A DNA stretch of 64,000 nucleotides, taken from assembly GCA_002215645.1 (NCBI GenBank), contig NGFI01000014.1, positions 62,001 to 126,000 on the forward strand, written 5' to 3'. A program made the position numbers and the translations under genes. Origin of the DNA: Gemmatimonadetes bacterium 2013_60CM_65_52. Lineage in GTDB: Bacteria > Gemmatimonadota > Gemmatimonadetes > Gemmatimonadales > Gemmatimonadaceae. The notes below the pieces were generated by a model. It was not told the DNA's origin and ran no database searches. It saw only the letters and a program-made list of their open reading frames with translations. Positions 52,115 through 60,838 of this stretch are shown here, piece by piece. The first letter of the stretch is position 1. The number at the start of each line of letters is the position of its first letter.

Positions 52115-53811
52115 TGGATTGCGTCCTTCGCCTGATACACGACGCGGCCGCCAACCATTGTCAGCACGACGTGCGCCTCGCGGATGGTTTCTGGCGGAAT
52201 GCGTGTGATGTCGCGGTCGATCATGACAAGGTCGGCGAGTTGGCCAGCCTTGAGCTCGCCAAGATCGCGGTCCTGAAATCCCGCGCGCGCACCTCCCCTT
52301 GTGTAAGCACGCAACGCCTCCTCGACGCTGATCTTCTGCTCCGGTACCCAACCGCCCGGATGCTTGTCGTCGAGCGTGCGGCGAGTGGTCGCAGCGTAGA
52401 TCCCTTCAAGCGGTGTGGGTGGCGCCACGAACCAGTCACTGCCGAACGCGAGCGTAGCGCCGTGGTCGAGCAGCGAGCGGAACGCGTAGGTGCCCTTTGC
52501 GCGCTCGGGACCGATGACCTTGTCCGCCCAGCGCCCGTCGTCGATGGCGTGGTACGGCTGCATGCTGGCGATGACACCCAGCTTCCCGAATCGGGGAATG
52601 TCCGGAGGAGCGATGTGCTGCGCGTGCTCGATCCTGAAGCGGCGGTCGCGCGCTCCGTTCTCCTTTTCCACGCGCTCGTAGATGTCGAGCTGCGTTCGGA
52701 TGGCGCGATCGCCAATGGCGTGCACCATCACCTGGAGATGCGCGTCGTCAGCGCCTTTCGTCCATGCGTAGAGATTTTCCGGCGTATTGACGAAGAGGCC
52801 GCGGTCGTTGGGCGCGTCACTGAACGGCTCGAGCATGGCGGCTGTATGCGAGCCCAGTGATCCGTCCACGAATCCCTTGAGCCCGCCGATGTGCAGCCAT
52901 GCGTCGCCACGGCCGCGCGCGGCGACGGTGTCGCGCAAACGCTCCCAGGTTCGCAACGGCACCGCGGCGGAGATTCGCGTGCGCAGCGCGCCATCCCGAT
53001 GGGCGCGCTCGAAGACGGCGAGATCGGCCCACGTGCCCATGTGGTGCACGCTGGTGACACCCCGTTCGGCGACGTAGGTCATCGCGGTATCGAGCGCTCG
53101 AAGGTTCATCGCGATGTCCGGTTCCGGAACAACGCGTCCCACGAGAGACATCGCGTTGTCCTTGAAGATGCCGGTGGGCTCGCCATTCGCCTCGCGGACG
53201 ATGGTGCCGCCCGCGACGTCCTTCGTGTCGCGCGTGATCCCCGCCGCCTTCAACGCGAGCGCGTTGGCGAGCTGCATGTGTCCGTCGAGCCGGTTGATCC
53301 ACACGGGGTTGTCGGGCGTGACGGAGTCGATCCAGCTTCGCTGCGGCAGCTCGCCGCCCCAGTTCGTGTGGTCCCAGTCGCCGTTGAAGATCCAGGTCCC
53401 CTTCGGCACGGTGGCGGCAAACGCCTTGATGCGGCGGATGAACTCCGCCTTGGTGGTGGCATCCCGGAGCTTCACGGACGACAGCGCAAACCCACCGTCG
53501 AGAAAATGGACGTGCGCGTCGATGAAGCCTGGTGTGACCATGCGGCCCTTCGCGTCGATGACGCGAGCGCCCGCCGCACGCTTGCGGATCTCGGCGGATG
53601 AGCCAACGGCTTCGATCCGATCGCCTTTCACCAGCACCGCGTCCACCCAGGGGCGCGACACGTCACCTGTCCAGACCCGCGCGTTGACGATGGCGAGGTC
53701 GCCGGCCATCGGCGGCGCGGGCGCGATGGCTGCGCGTTGGGCGCTGACGGAGTCGGCGGTCACGAGTGCGGCGGAGAGCGTGGCGGCAAGCAGTCGGGCT
53801 GGAAGGCGCAT
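52111..53811 (-). CDS. Secreted amidohydrolase, YtcJ-like (Amidohydro_3)
   Basis: A 566-residue protein with a signal peptide (ending SVSAQ). The metal-dependent amidohydrolase fold has PGFIDAHVHFLD (residue ~93), GLKGFVDGSLGSH, VHAIGDRA, IEHAQHI and FGSDWFV, a full set of ligands. YtcJ-like enzymes act on amide or formyl groups; substrate unknown. It leads the two-gene unit with the Cys-rich lipoprotein, and is divergent from terC. Confidence 0.9.
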   Translation of the reverse strand: MRLPARLLAATLSAALVTADSVSAQRAAIAPAPPMAGDLAIVNARVWTGDVSRPWVDAVLVKGDRIEAVGSSAEIRKRAAGARVIDAKGRMVTPGFIDAHVHFLDGGFALSSVKLRDATTKAEFIRRIKAFAATVPKGTWIFNGDWDHTNWGGELPQRSWIDSVTPDNPVWINRLDGHMQLANALALKAAGITRDTKDVAGGTIVREANGEPTGIFKDNAMSLVGRVVPEPDIAMNLRALDTAMTYVAERGVTSVHHMGTWADLAVFERAHRDGALRTRISAAVPLRTWERLRDTVAARGRGDAWLHIGGLKGFVDGSLGSHTAAMLEPFSDAPNDRGLFVNTPENLYAWTKGADDAHLQVMVHAIGDRAIRTQLDIYERVEKENGARDRRFRIEHAQHIAPPDIPRFGKLGVIASMQPYHAIDDGRWADKVIGPERAKGTYAFRSLLDHGATLAFGSDWFVAPPTPLEGIYAATTRRTLDDKHPGGWVPEQKISVEEALRAYTRGGARAGFQDRDLGELKAGQLADLVMIDRDITRIPPETIREAHVVLTMVGGRVVYQAKDAIQ

Positions 53812-53888
53812 GCGGGGGATACTGCCACGGCCCTCGCGCGGGCGAAAGGGCGCTTGACGCTGCGGTGTTCCACTGACGAGCCTTCTGC

Positions 53889-54845
53889 ATGTTGGCGACC
53901 AACATCTGGTTCTGGGTCGGCTTCATCGCGTTCGTGCTCGCGATGCTGGCCATCGACCTCGGCGTGTTCAACCGCAGGCCGCACGTGGTCGGCGCGCGCG
54001 AGGCGCTCACGTGGACGACGGTGTGGGTCGTCCTGGCGCTCCTCTTCGCGGCCGGACTCGCGGCGCTCTTCGATCGCGCGTCGGCGCTCACGTTCCTCAC
54101 CGGCTACGTCATCGAGGAGTCGTTGAGCGTCGACAACATCTTCATCATCGTTCTCATCTTCCAGTATTTCGCAGTGCCTGCGCAGTACCAGCATCGCGTG
54201 CTGTTCTGGGGCATTCTCGGCGCGCTGGTGATGCGCGGCCTGTTCGTCGGGCTGGGCGCAGCGTTGCTCGCCCGCTTCGAGTGGGTCATCTACATCTTCG
54301 GCGCCCTGTTGTTGATCACGGGTGCGCGCATGATGTTCGGCGACGACGAGAAGTTCAGCGGCGACGACAACGGTGTGGTGCGCCTGATTCGCCGTTACCT
54401 GCCCGTCACGGATGGATATCGCGGCAAGCACTTTCTGGTATTCGAGGAGGGCCGCCGGTTCGCGACGCCGCTGTTGCTCGTGCTGCTCCTCGTGGAGGTC
54501 ACGGACCTCATCTTCGCGATCGATTCGATCCCGGCGATTTTCGGAATCACGCGCGATCCGTTTCTGGTGTTCACGTCGAACATCTTCGCCGTGCTCGGAC
54601 TTCGGTCGCTCTTCTTCCTGCTCGCCAACGTCGTGACGAAGTTCCACCTGCTCAAGTACGGCCTGGCAATCATCCTGTCGTTCGTCGGCGCGAAGATGCT
54701 CGCCGAGAACTGGATTCACGTGCCCATTACGGTGTCGTTGGGTGTCGTGCTCGCAGTGCTGGCGCTGTCCATCATCGCGTCGCTGCTCGTGCCGGAGCGG
54801 GCGCCAGCGACCGAAACGACCGGCTCCGGCCCAAATGATCGCTAG
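53889..54845 (+). CDS. TerC-family integral membrane protein
   Basis: A 318-residue protein with about eight transmembrane helices. Conserved acidic clusters lie in IDLGVFNRR, EESLSVDNIF and VEVTDLIFAIDSIPAIFG, as in TerC/Alx proteins that export Mn2+ or support metallation of secreted enzymes. No yybP-ykoY-type leader is visible in the short upstream gap. It ends with a 4-nt overlap against the convergent 54842-55159 gene. Confidence 0.94.
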   Translation: MLATNIWFWVGFIAFVLAMLAIDLGVFNRRPHVVGAREALTWTTVWVVLALLFAAGLAALFDRASALTFLTGYVIEESLSVDNIFIIVLIFQYFAVPAQYQHRVLFWGILGALVMRGLFVGLGAALLARFEWVIYIFGALLLITGARMMFGDDEKFSGDDNGVVRLIRRYLPVTDGYRGKHFLVFEEGRRFATPLLLVLLLVEVTDLIFAIDSIPAIFGITRDPFLVFTSNIFAVLGLRSLFFLLANVVTKFHLLKYGLAIILSFVGAKMLAENWIHVPITVSLGVVLAVLALSIIASLLVPERAPATETTGSGPNDR

Positions 54846-55159
54846 CGGCGCTCGACGGCGTCCCGAACGTCGAGGAGGATCTCGAAGTAGAGTTGCTCGC
54901 GCCGATAGGCGAAGTCGAGCGAGGCCATCTGGGTGTCGTCTCCCGACGTCTTCGCGCGCTCGAAGGCTTCGCGATACATGTCATCGAGATTGGCGAGAAT
55001 GCGCTCACGGGAGCGGGACATGCGGACCTTTTGAATGGCTTGGGATGTAAGGCGCGGCGGTTCGCCGGCGACCCGCTCGAGCTGTTCTTCACCCGGCTCG
55101 AGCAGGTAGCGCTGCGCGGCCTCGAAAAGATTGCGTCTGGACGGGAGGCGATTGTTCAT
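54842..55159 (-). CDS. Hypothetical helical protein
   Basis: A 105-residue, highly charged and probably all-helical protein (ERILANLDDMYREAFERAKT). No signal peptide and no recognised family. Its ATG (55159-55157) shares its first base with the TTG start of the divergent HNH gene, leaving no intergenic space. Its stop overlaps terC by 4 nt. Confidence 0.6.
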   Translation of the reverse strand: MNNRLPSRRNLFEAAQRYLLEPGEEQLERVAGEPPRLTSQAIQKVRMSRSRERILANLDDMYREAFERAKTSGDDTQMASLDFAYRREQLYFEILLDVRDAVERR

Positions 55160-55455
55160 TGCGACGGGAGCGGATCTTCGCGCGGGACGACTTTCGGTGC
55201 GTGTACTGCGGTGCGCAATTCGAGGCGGGCGCGCTCACCGTGGATCACGTGCAGCCCCGAATGCGCGGCGGTGACCGCTCCGGTGGCAACTTAGTGACGG
55301 CGTGTGAGGCGTGCAACGCTCGCAAGGCCGGACTTCGCCTCGCCGACTTTCTCCGCGCCGACGCCGAGGCACGTCGCAATTTCTTCCTGTTCGCGGCGCC
55401 GCACGTGTGGCCGCGCACGCTTCGGGCGCTGGCCGAGGAGCTCGCGCGACGCTAG
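55159..55455 (+). CDS. HNH-endonuclease family protein
   Basis: A 98-residue protein: CVYCGAQFEAGALTVDHVQP, then TACEACNARKAGLRLADF, giving two CxxC pairs and the DH catalytic motif. Shorter than the HNH protein at 48215-48625. The TTG at 55159 is the only in-frame start before the domain, and is weak. A head-to-head overlap with the minus-strand gene at 54842-55159 and a 4-nt tail overlap with 55452-55724 make the cluster very tight. Confidence 0.78.
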   Translation: MRRERIFARDDFRCVYCGAQFEAGALTVDHVQPRMRGGDRSGGNLVTACEACNARKAGLRLADFLRADAEARRNFFLFAAPHVWPRTLRALAEELARR

Positions 55456-55724
55456 CGCAGCCCCTTCTGGTACATGAGTCCCGCAACGACGCGATCGTCG
55501 CGCGCTGATGGCTCGAGGGCCGCCAGGACGTCGGACTCGGAGGGGCCTTCCACCAGCATGAGGGGCGGCGGAAATCCGCCGTCGAATTCGCGCGGCGTCC
55601 CCGCGCGGCGGTCCACCTCGAGCACAGCCGTCACGGGCAGCGCGCCCTTTTCGCTGGTTCGGCGGATGCGCACCGCGGGCCCGTGCGGCAGCAGTCGCGA
55701 ATAAAGAATCGAGTCGTCCGGCAC
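55452..55724 (-). CDS. Hypothetical protein
   Basis: A 90-residue protein with mixed charge (SILYSRLLPHGPAVRIRRTS, PVTAVLEVDRRAG). It has no recognised domain and no signal peptide. It overlaps the 3' end of the convergent HNH gene by 4 nt. It lies 43 nt past the ferredoxin stop on the same strand, so the two may be co-transcribed. Confidence 0.55.
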   Translation of the reverse strand: MPDDSILYSRLLPHGPAVRIRRTSEKGALPVTAVLEVDRRAGTPREFDGGFPPPLMLVEGPSESDVLAALEPSARDDRVVAGLMYQKGLR

Positions 55725-55767
55725 GAGCGGATTCTGCTGGCAGCGCGGAGCAGCCGCAAGTCGCGCG

Positions 55768-56088
55768 CTAGTCGGCGTCCTTTCTCAGGCGGTGAAACAC
55801 CGCGTCCTCCACCACGCGGCCGTCACGGAGGTGCTCCACCACGATGCGCTCCAGCAGCGCGGGCGTCACGCCCGAATACCAGATGCCTTCGGGATACACG
55901 ACCACGATCGGGCCGCCGATGCACACACCAAGGCACGGTGTCTCACCCCGCTTCACGCGCCGAGGTCCGAAGAGCAGCCCTTCGCGCTGGAGGAGACGCG
56001 CGAGCTCCGCGTACAACATGCGTCCTTCACGATTCGGCGAACAGAAGCCACCGACGCACACCAGGACGTGGTGCGCGTAGGGATCCAT
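55768..56088 (-). CDS. (2Fe-2S) ferredoxin domain protein, thioredoxin-like
   Basis: The 106-residue product from ATG 56088 has two Cys pairs, CVGGFCSPNREG and TPCLGVCIGGP, spaced as in thioredoxin-like [2Fe-2S] ferredoxins. It probably carries electrons in cytoplasmic reductases. Starts at 56121 and 56145 give longer N-termini not typical of the family. It is divergent from the hydrolase at 56229. Confidence 0.85.
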   Translation of the reverse strand: MDPYAHHVLVCVGGFCSPNREGRMLYAELARLLQREGLLFGPRRVKRGETPCLGVCIGGPIVVVYPEGIWYSGVTPALLERIVVEHLRDGRVVEDAVFHRLRKDAD

Positions 56089-56228
56089 CAGGGCTGACAG
56101 CCGCGGTGAAACAATGCGCATGTGAACGAAACACGAGGTGGTCATGGAGTGTAATCGCGGCGCGGCCGCACGCGGGACTCACTCAGCCATTGCTCCGTGA
56201 CCCGCCACCACCGATAGTACGGCCTTCA

Positions 56229-57125
56229 ATGCAGACGCAATTCGCGGATGGTCTCTTTGTGGACACCGTGCTCCCGGAGGACGTCAGCGGAGCGCCGGTC
56301 CTCTGCCTGCACGGCCTCTTCGCGGGCAGCTGGGTATTCGAGCAGCTTCTGCCGTTGATCGCCGCGCGCGGACATCCCGCGCACGCGCTTGCATTTCGAG
56401 GTCATCCACCCGGGCCGCCGATTCCCGACATTGGGCGACAGTCGGTTACCGACTACGCCCTCGATGCTACGGCCGCGGCCCGTGCGCTCGACCGGCCAAT
56501 CATCATCGGACATTCGCTCGGCGGCCTCGTCGCGCTCATTCTGGCCGGCCGCAACCTCGCGCGGGCGGTGGTGCTGATCTCGCCAGCGCCATCGCGCGGC
56601 ATCAGCGTCTTCACTCCGCAATTGCTCCTGCGAACGATGCGGTACGTTCCCTCCATGCTCTTCTCGCGTGCGTTTCTTCCGGCTGCGGGCGACATCGACG
56701 CGCTGGTGTTGAACGCCGTTCCGCCGGACGAGCGCGCGCCGATTCGCGAGCGGCTCGTTGCTGACAGCGGGCGCGCAGCGCGGGAAGCCGCAGTCGGTGT
56801 GTTCAAGGTTCCGCCGCGCGCGGTGCGCACACCGATGTTCGTGGTCGGCTGCGAGCACGATCGATTCATTCCTTCCCGCGTGGCCGAAAAGGTGGCGCGG
56901 AAGTACGACGCGCCGCTGCACATCGCGAAGAATCACGGCCACTTTCTCCTGGCGGAGCCGGGGTGGCAGCAGGAGGCCGGCGTCATTCTCGACTGGATCG
57001 AGGCACTGCCGCGGGTGCTTCGCGCGGCCGAAGGCAGCCGCCCATCCCTCGGGACCGAGAACTCGCCGCCCGCTACGGGGATTGATTCCGTGCCGACTCA
57101 CCATCCAACTCGCCGTCCATCATGA
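56229..57125 (+). CDS. Alpha/beta-hydrolase
   Basis: A 298-residue protein: [18 protein letters not shown] oxyanion loop, Ser in [14 protein letters not shown], acid in [10 protein letters not shown], His in [12 protein letters not shown] complete triad and no signal peptide, so a cytoplasmic esterase or lipase-like hydrolase. The last ~35 residues after [12 protein letters not shown] are a low-complexity tail. Its 3' end overlaps the rhodanese ATG by 4 nt, so it is coupled to the sulfur genes. Confidence 0.87.
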   Translation: MQTQFADGLFVDTVLPEDVSGAPVLCLHGLFAGSWVFEQLLPLIAARGHPAHALAFRGHPPGPPIPDIGRQSVTDYALDATAAARALDRPIIIGHSLGGLVALILAGRNLARAVVLISPAPSRGISVFTPQLLLRTMRYVPSMLFSRAFLPAAGDIDALVLNAVPPDERAPIRERLVADSGRAAREAAVGVFKVPPRAVRTPMFVVGCEHDRFIPSRVAEKVARKYDAPLHIAKNHGHFLLAEPGWQQEAGVILDWIEALPRVLRAAEGSRPSLGTENSPPATGIDSVPTHHPTRRPS

Positions 57126-57988
57126 ACGAACAGGACATCGCCGCCAAGGGATACGCGCACGCCGGCGCCCTGGTGAGCACGCAATGGCTATCCGAGCATC
57201 TCGAGGACCCCGCGGTCCGTGTGCTGGAGAGCGACGAAGACGTTCTGCTCTACGACATGGGGCATATTCCCGGCTCGCTGAAGATCGATTGGCACCTCGA
57301 CCTCAACGACCCGGTGCAGCGGGACTACGTGTCGCGTGAGCAGTTCCAGGAGCTGCTCCGGTCATTGGGCATCTCGAAGACGACGACGGTCATCTTCTAT
57401 GGGGACAAGAACAATTGGTGGGCGACGTACGCACTCTGGGTGTTCAAGCTGTTCGGCTTTCCGGACGCACGGATCCTCGATGGCGGGCGCTCGAAGTGGG
57501 AAGCCGAAGAGCGCGACATGACGACCGACGTTCCGCGTGTAGCGCGCTCCACGTACGAAGCGCCAGAACGCCACGATGCGAAGATCCGCGCCTTCATGCG
57601 TGACGTGCGCGAGCACATGGACGCCGGCGGACGCTTGATCGACGTCCGCTCTCCCGACGAGTTTACAGGCAAGAAGCTGCACATGCCCGAGTATCCGCAG
57701 GAAGGCGCGCTTCGCGGCGGACACATTCCGGGCGCGAAGAGCGTCCCATGGGCCCGCGCCGCCAACCCTGACGGCACCTTCAAGCCGGCCGGCGAGCTGC
57801 GCGCGATCTACGAAGGTGAAGCGGGTCTCTCGAAGGGCGACGAGGTCGTGGCGTACTGCCGCATCGGAGAGCGCTCGTCACACACGTGGTTTGTCCTGAC
57901 GTACCTGCTGGGCTACGACAAGGTGCGCAATTACGACGGAAGCTGGACCGAGTGGGGGAACGCCGTGCGCGCTCCGATCGAGCGATGA
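57122..57988 (+). CDS. Sulfurtransferase with two rhodanese domains
   Basis: A 288-residue protein of the thiosulfate/3-mercaptopyruvate sulfurtransferase type. The N-terminal rhodanese domain is inactive ([10 protein letters not shown], no Cys). The C-terminal one has [15 protein letters not shown] with the catalytic Cys; the Arg-rich loop is typical of thiosulfate sulfurtransferases. It moves sulfane sulfur to cyanide or thiols. It overlaps both neighbours by 4 nt, in a unit with the hydrolase and OsmC. Confidence 0.92.
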   Translation: MNEQDIAAKGYAHAGALVSTQWLSEHLEDPAVRVLESDEDVLLYDMGHIPGSLKIDWHLDLNDPVQRDYVSREQFQELLRSLGISKTTTVIFYGDKNNWWATYALWVFKLFGFPDARILDGGRSKWEAEERDMTTDVPRVARSTYEAPERHDAKIRAFMRDVREHMDAGGRLIDVRSPDEFTGKKLHMPEYPQEGALRGGHIPGAKSVPWARAANPDGTFKPAGELRAIYEGEAGLSKGDEVVAYCRIGERSSHTWFVLTYLLGYDKVRNYDGSWTEWGNAVRAPIER

Positions 57989-58464
57989 CGCAGCCAGCCG
58001 CAGCTCCGATGCGAACGACAGCCATCGTCCGCGCCAGCTGGCGCGGGGACCGTCGCTATGAGACGGGAAAGCCGGATGGGCCGCAGGCGCTCATCGACGG
58101 CGACGGTGTGGCAGCGCAGTCACCACCGGAAGCGCTCCTCAGCGCGCTCGCGACCTGCTCGGCCGTAGACGTCGTGGACATCCTGGCCAAGCGAAAGACT
58201 CCGGTGACCGCGCTCGTCGTGGACGTGGCGGGCGAACGGCGCGCCGAGAATCCGCGGCGGTTCGAGCACGTCGTGCTGCACTTTCGGGTTGACGGAAAGG
58301 ACATCGAGCGCATTCACGCGGAGCGCGCGGTGCACCTCTCGCTCGAGCGCTACTGCACCGTGGCCGCGTCTCTGGCGCCCGACATCGTCGTCGAAACCGT
58401 CGTCGTGCTGAATGGGGAGGAGGGCGGCCGGATTCGGCAGCCGATCTTCACTCCGACGCGGTGA
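57985..58464 (+). CDS. OsmC-family protein
   Basis: A 159-residue protein: [18 protein letters not shown] and [12 protein letters not shown] hold the two Cys of the OsmC/Ohr peroxidase site. The central Arg/Glu network is partly present. It reduces organic hydroperoxides, in keeping with the rhodanese next to it and the sigma/anti-sigma pair beyond. ATG 57985 overlaps the rhodanese stop by 4 nt; its end overlaps the anti-sigma gene by 17 nt. Confidence 0.9.
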   Translation: MTQPAAAPMRTTAIVRASWRGDRRYETGKPDGPQALIDGDGVAAQSPPEALLSALATCSAVDVVDILAKRKTPVTALVVDVAGERRAENPRRFEHVVLHFRVDGKDIERIHAERAVHLSLERYCTVAASLAPDIVVETVVVLNGEEGGRIRQPIFTPTR

Positions 58465-58771
58465 TCCCGCGGTTCTGCCGCGCGCGCTCCCAGCAGCCGC
58501 ATCCTTCGCGCTTCAACTTGGCCGCGAGCTTCTCCCGCAGGTCTGCGGGCGCATCGAAGTTGGCCTTGAGCCGCGCCACCGCCTCGAGAAAGCAGTGCTG
58601 GTAGCCCTCGTAGCCGCGACATTGCGGACACGTGGCGAGGTGCGCTGCAAGACGGTCGGCGCCCACCGGGGTGAGTTCCTCGTCGAGATAGTCCCAGAGA
58701 TGCCGCACGACTTCGATGCACGTGGGAGACAACCCGAGCTCCTCGAGCTTCGTGTGTGCTGGCGCGCTCAC
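58448..58771 (-). CDS. Anti-sigma factor, zinc-finger (ZAS/RsrA-like)
   Basis: A 107-residue protein with HLATCPQC (His-x3-Cys-x2-Cys), the zinc motif of ZAS anti-sigma factors, at ~residue 44. The second half is charged and helical (FDAPADLREKLAAKL). In the family, oxidation of the Cys releases zinc and frees the sigma factor. Overlaps the ECF sigma gene by 4 nt upstream and OsmC convergently. Confidence 0.9.
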   Translation of the reverse strand: MSAPAHTKLEELGLSPTCIEVVRHLWDYLDEELTPVGADRLAAHLATCPQCRGYEGYQHCFLEAVARLKANFDAPADLREKLAAKLKREGCGCWERARQNRGITASE

Positions 58772-59436
58772 GACTCCTGCTCCGCGCTTTGCGTGACGAA
58801 ACCCAGATCTTCCGCGACCGTGAGCAATTTTTCCTGGAGCAGCCGGCGCCCGCGGAACAGCCGCGACCGCACGGTCCCGATGGGCACACCCATGATCTGC
58901 GCCGCCGTCTCGTAGCTCATATCCTCCACGTCTACGAGAATCACGGCGGACCGAAACGGTTCCGCGAGCTCGTCGAGCGCGGTGCGAAGTGCCGGAGCCA
59001 GGTCGAGCCGGGCATACAGGTCATCATAGCCCCGCTCGCGCGCGGCGGCATAGACCGACCCCGCAGCCACCGCGTCCTGCTCGCCATCCTCGAGGTCCAC
59101 GGTCGGACGCTGACGCTCCCGCGAGCGAAGAAACACGTTGCGACAGATCGTGAAGAGCCAGCGTCGGCAATCGGTCCCCTGGATGAACGTGTGCCACGAG
59201 CGATACGCTCGCAGATACGTCTCCTGGACGACGTCGTCCGCATCGGCGTCATCACGCGTGAGGGAAAGCGCGAACCGATAGACGTCGTCGAGCCATGGAA
59301 GTGCATCACGCGCAAATTCCGCGTCGCGCTTCGGGTCACCGAGCAGCGCGGGCTCGTGAGGAATATCAAATGCCACGCCGTCGGCGCCGGATTCTTCTCC
59401 GGGCAACAGTGGCGTGGCGGTTGTAGCCGTAGTCAT
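58768..59436 (-). CDS. RNA polymerase ECF sigma factor
   Basis: A 222-residue sigma-70 factor: region 2 with FALSLTRDDADADDVVQETYLRAYR (~residues 54-78) and region 4 with MSYETAAQIMGVPIGTVRSRL near the C-terminus. An N-terminal extension of ~35 residues precedes region 2. With the ZAS anti-sigma it resembles SigR/RsrA-type oxidative-stress pairs. Transcription is from the 59437-59485 gap, which holds three AGTTGA-like half sites. Confidence 0.94.
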   Translation of the reverse strand: MTTATTATPLLPGEESGADGVAFDIPHEPALLGDPKRDAEFARDALPWLDDVYRFALSLTRDDADADDVVQETYLRAYRSWHTFIQGTDCRRWLFTICRNVFLRSRERQRPTVDLEDGEQDAVAAGSVYAAARERGYDDLYARLDLAPALRTALDELAEPFRSAVILVDVEDMSYETAAQIMGVPIGTVRSRLFRGRRLLQEKLLTVAEDLGFVTQSAEQES

Positions 59437-59449
59437 CGCAAGACTGATT

Positions 59450-59479
59450 AGTTGACGTGTTAACTATACATCAGTTGAA
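59450..59479. promoter_or_regulatory. AGTTGA half-sites between sigma and EamA genes
   Basis: AGTTGAC-GT-GTTAACT (59450-59465) is an imperfect 7-2-7 palindrome, and AGTTGAA recurs at 59473-59479. They sit in the only gap between the divergent sigma and exporter genes, so they could be operator sites or promoter elements for either. Confidence 0.4.
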
Positions 59480-59485
59480 CCGAAA

Positions 59486-60433
59486 ATGCAAGATCCTACC
59501 CCCAGCTATGTTGTCCCGATGCGAGCGCGACTACTGGCCGCTTTTGCCGCCGTTTACCTCGTCTGGGGATCGACGTACCTCGCCATTCGCTTCGCCGTGG
59601 AGACGCTGCCTCCACTGCTGATGGCCGGAGCGCGATTCACCACGGCCGGGCTCATTCTCCTGCTCTGGGCACGCGCGCGTGGACAGTCGCCCACGCGTGC
59701 AGACTGGCGCACCGGCTTCGTGAGCGGCGTCCTGCTGCTCGTGGGCGGAAATGGCGGTGTCGCATGGGCCGAACAGCGCGTTCCGTCGGGGATCACCGCG
59801 GTGCTCGTCGCGATCGTGCCGGTGCTGATGGTCCTGCTGGACTGGTTGCGTCCGGGAGGGCGCCGCCCGCACGCGCTCGTGGTGGTTGGTCTCGCGCTTG
59901 GCCTGGCTGGATTCGGTCTGCTGGTGGGTGAGGGCGGAGCGGGAAACAGCAGCGTGAATCTCACGGGAGCGCTGGTGCTGGCGTTCGCATCGCTCTCCTG
60001 GGCGGCGGGCTCGCTGTACACGAAGCATGCGCCGAGAGCGAGCAGTGGCCTCGGCGGCGCGGCGACGCAGATGATCTGTGGTGGGCTGTCTCTCGCCGTT
60101 GTCGGATCGCTCGCAGGAGAGATTGCGACGTTCGATCCAGCGCATGTCTCCACACGGTCGCTGCTGGGCATGCTGTATCTCATCACCTTCGGCTCGCTGG
60201 TGGGATTCACCGCGTACGTGTATCTGCTCAATCACACCACCGCGGCGAAGGCGTCCACGTATGCGTACGTCAACCCGGTCGTCGCCGTATTTCTGGGCTG
60301 GGTGATCGGCCACGAGTCCGTGACGCTGCGGACGCTCGCGGCCGCGGCCATCATCCTGTCCGGCGTGGCGATCATCACGATCGCGCGGGATCGGGACGTC
60401 TCCATCGAGAGCGAGGCGCGCGCCGCGGCGTAG
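59486..60433 (+). CDS. EamA/DMT-family exporter
   Basis: A 315-residue protein with ten predicted helices in two EamA repeats: VYLVWGSTYLAIRFAVETLP in the first and SLSWAAGSLYTKHAPRASSG at the start of the second. Drug/metabolite transporters of this type export amino acids, purines or toxic compounds. The in-frame ATG at 59519 (MRARLLAAF) is more like family starts. The cupin gene follows at 60437, 4 nt later, so it heads that operon. Confidence 0.9.
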   Translation: MQDPTPSYVVPMRARLLAAFAAVYLVWGSTYLAIRFAVETLPPLLMAGARFTTAGLILLLWARARGQSPTRADWRTGFVSGVLLLVGGNGGVAWAEQRVPSGITAVLVAIVPVLMVLLDWLRPGGRRPHALVVVGLALGLAGFGLLVGEGGAGNSSVNLTGALVLAFASLSWAAGSLYTKHAPRASSGLGGAATQMICGGLSLAVVGSLAGEIATFDPAHVSTRSLLGMLYLITFGSLVGFTAYVYLLNHTTAAKASTYAYVNPVVAVFLGWVIGHESVTLRTLAAAAIILSGVAIITIARDRDVSIESEARAAA

Positions 60434-60436
60434 ATC

Positions 60437-60838
60437 ATGGACCACGTCGAGCAGATCACCTCGAGCGGTCGTCCACTGGCGTACATCATTCGAGCCCCCT
60501 TCGCGCCCGCAGCCACCACCTTCGTCACGCCGAGCGAGCTCACGCAGCAGGTGGGCTTCGTTGTGTATCCCGCCGGCGGAGAGATCACGCGGCATGTGCA
60601 CTTGCCGCTCGAGCGCCACCTCGTGGGGACGTCGGAGGTGATTCTCGTTCGTCGTGGGCGGTGTGAGCTCGACGTCTACGACGACGCCCGGAACCTCGTG
60701 GCGACGCGCGAGCTCCGTGCGGGCGATCTCATGCTGATGGTGGGCGGAGGCCACGGGTTCCGCATGCTCGAGGATACGGTGCTGCTGGAGGTGAAGCAGG
60801 GACCGTACACGGGCCTAACCGAGAAGGCGCTGTTCTGA
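60437..60838 (+). CDS. Cupin-fold protein, sugar-nucleotide-associated
   Basis: A 133-residue single cupin: GEITRHVHLPLERHLVGTSE carries the metal-ligand His/Glu region, and GDLMLMVGGGHGFRML the second motif. It resembles the WxcM-like cupins next to aminotransferases in glycan clusters, some of which are dTDP-sugar 3,4-ketoisomerases. That role fits here by context. It overlaps the DegT gene by one base. Confidence 0.8.
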   Translation: MDHVEQITSSGRPLAYIIRAPFAPAATTFVTPSELTQQVGFVVYPAGGEITRHVHLPLERHLVGTSEVILVRRGRCELDVYDDARNLVATRELRAGDLMLMVGGGHGFRMLEDTVLLEVKQGPYTGLTEKALF

